Assembly (NCBI GenBank): GCA_903885665.1
Contig: CAISJL010000050.1
Coordinates: 1-33,887 of the forward strand
DNA from: an uncultured beta proteobacterium
GTDB lineage: Bacteria > Pseudomonadota > Gammaproteobacteria > Burkholderiales > SG8-41
Reading direction: 5' to 3'
DNA length: 33,887 nucleotides
Notes under the pieces: model-generated
Told to the model about the DNA's origin: nothing
The model's database searches: none
What the model saw: the letters and a program-made list of their open reading frames with translations, nothing else
Part shown: one piece after another, positions 1 to 6,740 of the stretch
How the letters are laid out: each line of letters opens with the position of its first letter
Numbering within the stretch: the first letter of the stretch is position 1
Position numbers and translations under genes: made by a program

Positions 1-299
1 ATCATTTATTTGATATCACGAATTTTATAGCTCTAAAGAATTAGTTAGTCATTTCGGCAAGAATATTCTTAGACAGATAAGAATAAAAAAAACTCAGGCA
101 ACAAAGAGAATCAATAATAAGTCACAGCAAATAAATTTGAAAACGTTTTAATGCTTGCATATTCTCGATAGATTTTCATTCACCCAAACGCTTTCTATTA
201 CCTTTTGAATAGGCTTATAAAGCGCTTAACAACGGCAACTAACTATCGACTACGAATGCCATTATCCTCACTCTTTAATTCTACACTCTTGAAAATATT

Positions 300-1256
300 T
301 TATTGTGGCTGAATCTTAGCGGCAGCCACAACTTTACGCCACTTTTCAATATTACGACGTACGTAGTCTGCGTATTGCTCGGGAGTGCTGGATATCGGTT
401 CTAATCCGAGGTTAGCATAACGTTCAATTAAATCTGCACTCTGCGACGCCTTAACCACAGCCTGACTCAACTTATTCACAATGTCTTTCGGTGTATGTGC
501 TGGTGCGGCCAGGCCATATGCAGAATCCACGGTAAAATCCGGGTATCCTACCTCAATAAATGTTGGGACATTAGGCAGACCACGAGCTCGCTTAAGGCTA
601 GCGGTAGCAAGCGCACGCAACTTCCCAGCCTTTACCATCGGAATGGTTGGAGGTACAGAAATAAACATTGCATCAACATGTCCACCAATCACATCATTCA
701 TAGCGAGGACAGCCCCTTTATAGGGCACGTGCAACATATCAATATGCTCGACAAGTTTCAGCATCTCACCAGCCAAATGCAGAGACCCTCCAGTGCCAGA
801 TGATCCGTAATTGAGCGTATTTTTTCGCGCTCTAACCATTGCCACAAACTCTTTAATTGTTTTGACTGGCACCACAGGGTTCACCACAAAAGTAATGTCG
901 CTATTAGCGGTCAAACTAATTGGCGAAAAATCACGTATGGTGTCATAGGGTAGGCGTGAAAATGCCACTGGGTTAATCGTAAATGCTGATGTTGTCGCCA
1001 ACAATGTATAGCCGTCAGGTGATGCTTTAGAAACCAAATCACTGGCTATAGACATATTTGCACCAGGTCGATAGTCGACCACAAAGGGTTGGCCCAATAA
1101 TTCCTGTAGCTTCTGAGTTATAGGCCGCACCACCAAATCAGCTGGCCCTCCTGCGGCGAATCCGACCAAAGTGCGGACAGGTCTCACTGGATAGTCTTGG
1201 GCATAAACAGCAAAGCAAAAATTGAATACTAAAATAAAAAATAATTTCAAATACAT
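300..1256 (-). CDS. Bug-family (TctC-like) periplasmic solute-binding protein
   Basis: This is a tripartite-tricarboxylate-type receptor that would bind a small carboxylate in the periplasm. The N-terminus is a signal peptide (MYLKLFFILVFNF... ending AVYAQ/DYP). The mature part carries the usual Bug landmarks: the YPVRPVR start, a GFAAGGPADL loop that contacts ligand carboxylate in solved family members, PDGYTLL, a PYDTIRDFSPI segment and HVPYKGA. The product is about 318 residues, normal for the family. I start it at ATG 1256; a GTG five codons upstream (1271) is possible, but GAAAG lies at better spacing for the ATG. It is the last gene of the minus-strand cluster, 41 bases after the asparaginase-like gene. 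No TctA/TctB partner is nearby, so its transporter, if any, is elsewhere. Family assignment is firm; ligand unknown. Confidence 0.93.
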   Translation of the reverse strand: MYLKLFFILVFNFCFAVYAQDYPVRPVRTLVGFAAGGPADLVVRPITQKLQELLGQPFVVDYRPGANMSIASDLVSKASPDGYTLLATTSAFTINPVAFSRLPYDTIRDFSPISLTANSDITFVVNPVVPVKTIKEFVAMVRARKNTLNYGSSGTGGSLHLAGEMLKLVEHIDMLHVPYKGAVLAMNDVIGGHVDAMFISVPPTIPMVKAGKLRALATASLKRARGLPNVPTFIEVGYPDFTVDSAYGLAAPAHTPKDIVNKLSQAVVKASQSADLIERYANLGLEPISSTPEQYADYVRRNIEKWRKVVAAAKIQPQ

Positions 1257-1297
1257 AATAATAACTTTCACAAAACGATTTCAATGGTTATGGCAAT

Positions 1298-2383
1298 TTA
1301 ATATTCTCGAAACATACGTTTGATTTCAGAAATATCACTGGTGCGTGTCAGCCCCAGCATTAATAAGATTCTAGATTTTTGCGGATTTAGAGTATCAGCA
1401 GGAACCATCCCTTCTGCATCAAATTCCTTGCGGGAAATTACACGTCCATTACCAGTTCGATTAGATCGAACAACAATGGCGCGAGATCCAATCGGACCAA
1501 GCAGTTTTAGTGCCTCACGCTCAGCATCAGAAAGACCGCCCGCCCCAGTTCCTGCAATTACAATGCCTTTTGCACCCGATACCCCTAAGGCTTTAATTAG
1601 CGCTAGACTCGGCTCAGAATATGCATACAATATTTCTACAGATGGGAGTGCTGTCAATCCAGAAACATCAAATTCAGAGTTAATGGTATGTCGCTTTGTT
1701 GAGGCTTTGTAGAAAGCAACCTCATCTGAATCAACATAACCCAAGAATCCTAACTCGCCAGATCGAAATGCTTCTACACGATATGTATTTGATTTTGTTA
1801 CATCTCGAGCGCCGTTTATTTCTTCATTCATCACAACCATCGCCCCCTTACCTCTAGATACGGGGGCGCCAGCAACACGTATAGCATTCAATAAATTTAA
1901 TGGTCCATCTGCACTAATTGCAGTTGCTGGCCTCTGCGCACCAACCAAAACAACTGGTTTATCTGATTTAACAGTTAAGTGTAAAAAATAAGCTGTTTCT
2001 TCTAATGTATTGGTGCCATGCGTGACCACCACACCAGAGACTTTGGGATCTTGCTTAAAAATCTCATTAATACGGTTCGCTAATTTAAGCCAAATCGCAG
2101 GATTCATATTAGTACTGCCAATGTTTGCAATTTGCTCAACCCTGACTTGCGCATAGCCTTTAATTTCGGGCACTGCATCTATCAGCTCCGATCCTAAAAT
2201 AGAACCAGACTTGTATTCGGTCAAACTCGTCGATGACCCCCCTCGACCAGCAATAGTTCCACCCGTGGACAATACAACCACTAATGGCAAATCGGCGGCA
2301 TAACAGCTCGAGATTACAATCAAAAAAGTCGGAGCAAACAAACAAGCTGAAAATATACTAAACAACCAAATCTTTATACGCAT
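1298..2383 (-). CDS. periplasmic type II L-asparaginase-family amidohydrolase
   Basis: This belongs to the asparaginase/glutaminase family, which hydrolyses side-chain amides and releases ammonia. A signal peptide (about residues 1-30, ending SSCYAA/DLP) places it in the periplasm. The nucleophile motif TGGTIAG is at residues 40-46 (Thr43), a conserved Tyr sits in TEYKSG, the second catalytic Thr is Thr124 in HGTNT (122-126), and the active-site Lys is Lys197 in ARDVTK. The 361-residue length is normal. Oddity: the residue after Thr124 is Asn125, where well-studied enzymes (E. coli AnsB Asp90) have Asp that binds the substrate alpha-amino group. That may mean a shifted substrate. AGGA precedes the ATG at good spacing. 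The gene lies inside a Bug/dioxygenase cluster, so a catabolic amidase role is inferred. Family certain, exact substrate not. Confidence 0.9.
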   Translation of the reverse strand: MRIKIWLFSIFSACLFAPTFLIVISSCYAADLPLVVVLSTGGTIAGRGGSSTSLTEYKSGSILGSELIDAVPEIKGYAQVRVEQIANIGSTNMNPAIWLKLANRINEIFKQDPKVSGVVVTHGTNTLEETAYFLHLTVKSDKPVVLVGAQRPATAISADGPLNLLNAIRVAGAPVSRGKGAMVVMNEEINGARDVTKSNTYRVEAFRSGELGFLGYVDSDEVAFYKASTKRHTINSEFDVSGLTALPSVEILYAYSEPSLALIKALGVSGAKGIVIAGTGAGGLSDAEREALKLLGPIGSRAIVVRSNRTGNGRVISRKEFDAEGMVPADTLNPQKSRILLMLGLTRTSDISEIKRMFREY

Positions 2384-2475
2384 AATGTTTCCTAATCATT
2401 TAAGAGTTGCCCATGTTAAAAACTTTGAGTTTCATATCTAAAAATATGGTTTGAATTTAGTTTTTATATAAAAAA

Positions 2476-3165
2476 CTATACTAATTGCAATTCCACTCCA
2501 AATTCATTCATCAGCACTGCACTAATTTCCGCATAACATACACCAGCACGCTGTACCTTAAAGTTTGAAAAGTTAATCATTGTGCTTGAGACCCCGAGAT
2601 CGTTTGCATATTGCGATGGCCCATAATCAATGACTACATCGGCAATATTAATAATTTCAGGCTCAATATCACATACGCGATATCGACTACCTTTTAAGGA
2701 GGTGTTTGCAGACGAGCCCACAAAAAGTTCACCGCTTTGCACTGTTAAATCAGCGATAGCCGCCCTCAGAGTACCAGCATTTAACAAAATATTTAGTGTT
2801 TCACTTTTAACAGCATTAGCCAATACAAACGGGTCCATTCGTTGTAGCAACGCATGCGTTTTGCGATAAGGGGCTATCACGGCTACAGGTAAATTATGCT
2901 TATTGGTAAGACTATCTATCATTAATTTTGCTTGATCAGACAATATATGCACTTCATCTTGGAACTGGCCGCTACCCACAATACCGGTAGGTTTATCAAA
3001 GCTTCTACCCTTAGCGGCATAAATACGTCTCACTGCATCAGCCGTTCTCGCCAATACCGCATAACCCACATCGAGATGTATAACCGCAACGCCACCATTG
3101 CGTACGCACTCGAACACGCTGTTTGCGTCACTCTCAATATCATGCCCTGTCATTGCAATTGCCAT
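2476..3165 (-). CDS. YrdC/Sua5-like domain protein in a catabolic cluster
   Basis: About 229 residues resembling the YrdC/TsaC fold, whose members bind ATP and make carbamoyl-type adenylates (threonylcarbamoyl-AMP synthase; the carbamoyl-handling domains of HypF and TobZ). Supporting motifs are VAVIHLDVGYAVLA (substrate strand), AAKGRSFDKP at about 51-59 (the K-x-R motif) and GSSANTS at about 153-159 (the SxN motif), then GVSSTMIN where canonical proteins have PSTIVD. The highly conserved WPGPVT segment of housekeeping TsaC is replaced by HNLPVAV. That divergence, and the position between a dioxygenase gene and an asparaginase-like gene, argue for a specialised paralogue rather than the essential tRNA t6A enzyme. 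No signal peptide is seen, so it is cytoplasmic. The start is uncertain: ATG 3165 or ATG 3153, neither with a strong ribosome site. Reaction unknown. Confidence 0.78.
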   Translation of the reverse strand: MAIAMTGHDIESDANSVFECVRNGGVAVIHLDVGYAVLARTADAVRRIYAAKGRSFDKPTGIVGSGQFQDEVHILSDQAKLMIDSLTNKHNLPVAVIAPYRKTHALLQRMDPFVLANAVKSETLNILLNAGTLRAAIADLTVQSGELFVGSSANTSLKGSRYRVCDIEPEIINIADVVIDYGPSQYANDLGVSSTMINFSNFKVQRAGVCYAEISAVLMNEFGVELQLV

Positions 3166-3246
3166 TAATAAATATATTCAGAGAATGAAAAAATAAAACC
3201 CCTATAATAAAAACATAGCACTTTTTAATATTCCAAAAAAATACCC

Positions 3247-4128
3247 TTATTTTATGGGTTTTGTGCCTTTTACTTGAGTGCGATGTAGCAATCGACGCTC
3301 AGCATCATCAAATGCTGTACGCTTATGCATCACGCAGCGATTGTCCCAAATCATCAAATCACCCACAGACCACGTTTGAAACCAAGCATCGCCAGTTTGC
3401 GTAGTATGCGCCCACAATCGACCTAATAAATCTTCACTCTCTTGAAGCGATAAACCCACTACATAACTAAATGGGCGCCGCCCAAGGAATAATGCACGTC
3501 GACCAGTCACTGGATGGCGCCTAACTGCCGGATGTATGGCACCAGGGGCATCACGTGGATCACTCACTTCAGCAAAACCTTTACGCAAATGCCCTGCACT
3601 ATTACGACTGGAATCATGCTTAATTTCTGAATGTTCAACAATTGCTTTTAAATCTGCAGGCAGTGACTCATAGGCCTCATACATATTTAAAAATCCCGTT
3701 AAACCACCCTCTTTTGTAACTTCTATAGCATAGAGCAACGCTGCTGACGGTGGAGTGTCGTTATAGGACATATCAGTATGCCAGACCGCCTCACCGTAAC
3801 CTAAACTTCCAATAACCTCGCCATTAACTTTGATATTAGACATCACTGCAACCTGAGGATAACCCTCTAACCACTCTTTACCACGGGTATTCACTGGCGC
3901 TTGATCCAACTCACCAAAACGCGCACTAAAGGCTAACAAATCTTCTTTGGTCAACTGTTGACCTCTGAATCGCAGTATCAAATGATCCATCCAAGCAGCG
4001 TGAATTTTTTGAAATGCAAGCGCTGATATTGGCATTGATAAATCAACGCCAAGTACATCAGCGCCGATATGCCCACCCAACTTCGCAATCGAAATACTTT
4101 CTACACTATTCACTGAATTTACTGGCAT
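3247..4128 (-). CDS. TauD/TfdA-family Fe(II)/2-oxoglutarate-dependent dioxygenase
   Basis: A cytoplasmic oxygenase that couples 2-oxoglutarate decarboxylation to hydroxylation of a substrate, often followed by loss of a leaving group. The facial triad is visible: His117-x-Asp119 in AVWHTDMSY and the distal His268 in CVMHKRTAF. The 2-oxoglutarate-binding Arg is in RRLLHRTQVKG (Arg283). The opening IGADVLGVDLS is the typical TauD start. At 293 residues it is normal for the group. I chose ATG 4128 because a GGGGG stretch lies just upstream; ATG 4146, six codons earlier, lacks a good site. It follows the DGLPVVPPT gene by 38 bases in the same direction, indicating co-transcription. Relatives act on taurine, 2,4-D and alpha-ketoglutarate-like acids; the substrate here cannot be told from sequence. 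Confidence 0.92.
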   Translation of the reverse strand: MPVNSVNSVESISIAKLGGHIGADVLGVDLSMPISALAFQKIHAAWMDHLILRFRGQQLTKEDLLAFSARFGELDQAPVNTRGKEWLEGYPQVAVMSNIKVNGEVIGSLGYGEAVWHTDMSYNDTPPSAALLYAIEVTKEGGLTGFLNMYEAYESLPADLKAIVEHSEIKHDSSRNSAGHLRKGFAEVSDPRDAPGAIHPAVRRHPVTGRRALFLGRRPFSYVVGLSLQESEDLLGRLWAHTTQTGDAWFQTWSVGDLMIWDNRCVMHKRTAFDDAERRLLHRTQVKGTKPIK

Positions 4129-4166
4129 ATTACCCCCAAGTTTCATTTCACATATTAAATGGTAGA

Positions 4167-5231
4167 TTATTTTCTAAGCTTCACTAAGCGACTCACTGCC
4201 TTAGTGCCACCGCTCCAAGTCGGCAGATAAGCTGCTTTAATACCTACCCCGCCGGCGACCACAATCATGACGTCATCCGGTGATAGCGCTATACGCAACA
4301 AATCGTCAACAGCACTGCCTGTACTCGCATTCACCTGCGCTCGATGCTCACGCACTGCAGTTGATAGCATGGACTTCGACAAGGTCGCACGCTCATAAAT
4401 AGCCTGCTTAGTTGCACGCTTATCACATCCTCCTCTTACAAATGCATTGGCTATCTCAGGTGGCATAATAATTAAGGGCTCTCCGCCACCTAATAAACCA
4501 GAGTTGCCTGCACCACCTGCGATCAACATAGATTGGGCATAGGTTTGTGCAATATCTGCTGCATTCTGACTTATAGAATCGACAATCTCAATTGAACCCG
4601 ATATACCAACAACTGTGACCACGCTGGCTTGCGGATCAAATCCACGATCAATATGCAAAGATGACCAAGGACTATCAATTGCATTTTCAGCAATACAGCA
4701 ACTAAATTTCGCAGACTGACCCAGTGTTGCCATATCTAGCTCTCCTGGAATTGCACCACCAACATTGCGTAACACTAAACTCATAGCGCGACCAATGGTG
4801 GCGTTAGCCCGAAATCCTGGACCTAATACATTACTACCAGCGTTCAATCCTACAGCACCAACGATCGGGCCGTTAACAATAATCATCGGCGCCGCCGATC
4901 CTGTAGTCGTTGATATACCCACTAAATTAAATTCAGGGGCGGCAATTCCCTCAATAGCGGCACCAACTATAGGTAAATACTCAGGCCTACAACCCGCCAT
5001 GACTGCATTTATAGCAACATCCTGCCATGTTACCGACGAAAATAATGGTGGTAGTTCAGCTAACATTGTGTTGGGGTTATATCCATGCATAGCCAACATA
5101 GCATTAACCCGCTCTGCTGTTGGCGGCACCACTGGTAGCCCATCAGTAATCCCTAACGCATGGATCGCATCTTGGGTCGCTTGCCAATAATCCACTTGGT
5201 CTACCTGGGATAGCTCCTGCCAAATATCCAT
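4167..5231 (-). CDS. DGLPVVPPT-motif protein of unknown function
   Basis: A 354-residue protein without signal peptide or obvious membrane segments. I recognise it as a family seen in betaproteobacterial catabolic loci, but no reaction is known to me. Features visible: DGLPVVPPT at residues 30-38, VMAGCRPEYLPIVGAAIEG near 78-97, the Gly-rich stretch APMIIVNGPIVGAVGLN, a GPGFRANATIGRA motif, NVGGAIPGELD, FSCCIAENAIDSPW and a late Gly-rich segment. The many small residues suggest a tight alpha/beta enzyme fold, but no named catalytic motif is present. From memory, unverified, relatives often sit beside UGSC-motif (seleno)proteins and Bug receptors; no UGSC protein is found here. It is 70 bases after a Bug gene and 38 bases before the dioxygenase gene, so it likely acts in the same pathway. 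GAAAG precedes the ATG. Confidence 0.72.
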   Translation of the reverse strand: MDIWQELSQVDQVDYWQATQDAIHALGITDGLPVVPPTAERVNAMLAMHGYNPNTMLAELPPLFSSVTWQDVAINAVMAGCRPEYLPIVGAAIEGIAAPEFNLVGISTTTGSAAPMIIVNGPIVGAVGLNAGSNVLGPGFRANATIGRAMSLVLRNVGGAIPGELDMATLGQSAKFSCCIAENAIDSPWSSLHIDRGFDPQASVVTVVGISGSIEIVDSISQNAADIAQTYAQSMLIAGGAGNSGLLGGGEPLIIMPPEIANAFVRGGCDKRATKQAIYERATLSKSMLSTAVREHRAQVNASTGSAVDDLLRIALSPDDVMIVVAGGVGIKAAYLPTWSGGTKAVSRLVKLRK

Positions 5232-5301
5232 AATCTACTTTCAACATTGAAAAATAATACCAACTACACACCAAACTTTTTTAGGCGTCACCAAACCCTA
5301 T

Positions 5302-6282
5302 TTAATCAATACGAATATTGGCCGTTTTTATAACCTTACGCCATTTCTCAACATCAGCTCTGAGAAATACCTCTAACTCTGAAGCACTACTCGCAATAAT
5401 ATCAACGCCATCTTGTGCCACTTTTTCTTTAAATGCAGCAACTGTTAATCCACGTCTAATTTCTGATTGTAATCGATTAACTATGGCTGTCGATAAACCG
5501 ACTGGCCCTAATAATGCATGCCAAGTCACCACTTCCATACCCTTATAACCGTTCTCATTAAGCGTCTGGATATCTGGAGCAATCACTTGGCGTTGCTCAG
5601 CTGCAACAGCCAGCATGCGTATGCGTCCGGCATCTTTATATGGGATTTGTGCTCTTAAAACATCAAACATGGTTTCGATATGACCACCTAGCAAATCAGT
5701 TCTAGCAGGAGCAGCACCCTTGTATGGTAAGTGTACAAGGTCAATTTTGGCAGTTTGCTTTAATAATTCAATTCCTAAATGACCAGCGCTGCCATTACCT
5801 GCACTACCGTAATTCATTTTACGTGGTTGATTTCGAGCTAGTGCCACAAACTCTTTAATTGTTCTAACAGGTACTGAAGGATGAACCACTAATGCATTAT
5901 ATTGTTTCGCGATCAAGGTAATCGGTGTGAAATCTTTAACAGGATCAAAGGGTGGTTTAGCAAATAGGCTCGGATTAACTGTATGTGTTCCATAACAGAC
6001 ATACAGCGTATAACCATCTGGTGGTGATTTCAGCACGAAATCGGCTGCAATATTACCGCTTGCTCCCGGTCTTGCATCCACCACAATTGGTTGACCCCAT
6101 AATGGGGTTAAATGTTGTCCTATATAACGCGCCATCAATTCACTTCCACCACCAACTGGCGTGCCAATCACAATTCGAATTGGTTTGTTGGGATATTCAG
6201 ATTGCGCATGAACTAAACTTGAATTCATTAACAGTACAGAACCTAAACCCAGTAACATTCGAAGACAATCATTAGATTTCAT
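5302..6282 (-). CDS. Bug-family periplasmic solute-binding protein, first gene of the minus cluster
   Basis: A 326-residue TctC-like receptor. The signal peptide MKSNDCLRMLLGLGSVLLMNSSLVHA is followed by the mature QSEYPNKPIRIVIGTPVGGGSELMARYIGQ. Typical Bug segments follow: PDGYTLYV, PFDPVKDFTPI, NYGSAGNGSAGHLGIELL and LVHLPYKGAAPA. The start is fixed by an excellent purine-rich ribosome site (GGGGGAGGG) three bases before ATG 6282; an in-frame upstream codon at 6345 would add a charged 21-residue stretch that spoils the signal peptide. As the first gene of the cluster it probably supplies the ligand-capture step for the enzymes downstream. Direct repeats about 60-90 bases upstream (6343-6369) could be regulatory. 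Ligand unknown. Confidence 0.94.
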   Translation of the reverse strand: MKSNDCLRMLLGLGSVLLMNSSLVHAQSEYPNKPIRIVIGTPVGGGSELMARYIGQHLTPLWGQPIVVDARPGASGNIAADFVLKSPPDGYTLYVCYGTHTVNPSLFAKPPFDPVKDFTPITLIAKQYNALVVHPSVPVRTIKEFVALARNQPRKMNYGSAGNGSAGHLGIELLKQTAKIDLVHLPYKGAAPARTDLLGGHIETMFDVLRAQIPYKDAGRIRMLAVAAEQRQVIAPDIQTLNENGYKGMEVVTWHALLGPVGLSTAIVNRLQSEIRRGLTVAAFKEKVAQDGVDIIASSASELEVFLRADVEKWRKVIKTANIRID

Positions 6283-6342
6283 AGCCCTCCCCCTTTTTTT
6301 AACATGGTTGCGATAGGAGCAATCCACATCTATACGATTCAC

Positions 6343-6369
6343 CATCTATTGACTCACATCTATTGACTC
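6343..6369. repeat. 13-bp direct repeat upstream of the Bug cluster
   Basis: CATCTATTGACTC occurs exactly at 6343-6355 and 6357-6369, one base apart (14-bp period). A third partial CATCTAT lies at 6327. The position, upstream of the minus-strand cluster start at 6282, would suit an operator, but slippage duplication is equally possible. Confidence 0.7.
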
Positions 6370-6445
6370 TATAACACTCATTGGCCAAATTGTGGACAGC
6401 ACTACTTTGAATACCTGATTATGCCTAAAATTCAGAGGGCAAACC

Positions 6446-6676
6446 ATGTATCAAAGACATCTACACGACAGCGATCAAAACAACGCCACCAAAGCATCGA
6501 CAGCAGAAAGAGCATTGAGTTATGATCATCTTGTAGATACCTGGGTATAGTGGGTATAAAAAGAAAATAGGCATCTAGACGAACAACTATGGAATTGAAC
6601 AATATGAACTTTTTAGCCTAGATCTAATCATAATAACCCATAATTTAGAATGATCTGGCCCCAATAATGATCTCCA
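6446..6676 (+). pseudogene. probable decayed MarR/PecS-like regulator fragment
   Basis: An ATG at 6446 preceded by AGAGGG opens a 34-codon frame that stops at 6550. Reading on in the same frame across two stops gives KENRHLDEQLWN. A +1 shift near 6585 then gives YGIEQYELFSLDLI, one more stop (TGA), and SGPNNDLHIT. The pieces recall the N-terminal half of MarR/PecS proteins: a W..E.R.LD helix, a YGI/L...(E/Q)F..L helix, then an SGPP..LT turn before the winged helix. No DNA-binding wing or dimer helix follows; the remnant runs into a tandem repeat and then the lyase gene. The identification is by eye from short matches and could be chance. A local regulator at this divergent junction would be the expected arrangement. 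Confidence 0.35.
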
Positions 6677-6718
6677 TATAACCGCATTCAATGATTTTAT
6701 AACCGCATTCAATGATTT
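6677..6718. repeat. perfect 21-bp tandem duplication upstream of the TPP enzyme gene
   Basis: Two identical 21-bp units abut at 6677-6697 and 6698-6718, each beginning TATAACCGC and ending AATGATTT. They end 22 bases before ATG 6741. The 21-bp period equals two helical turns, so paired protein sites would face the same side of the helix. It is also seven codons, so it keeps frame with the upstream remnant. Confidence 0.9.
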
Positions 6719-6740
6719 CTCAAAATTAGAAAATACACAT

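Noticed and set aside
2476-3165. Calling the YrdC-like gene tsaC
   Set aside because: Key conserved segment is missing and the context is catabolic.
300-5231. Search for a second selenoprotein, such as a UGSC protein, in the catabolic cluster
   Set aside because: All genes there end in frame without a UGA followed by homologous sequence, and the gaps are too short to hide one.
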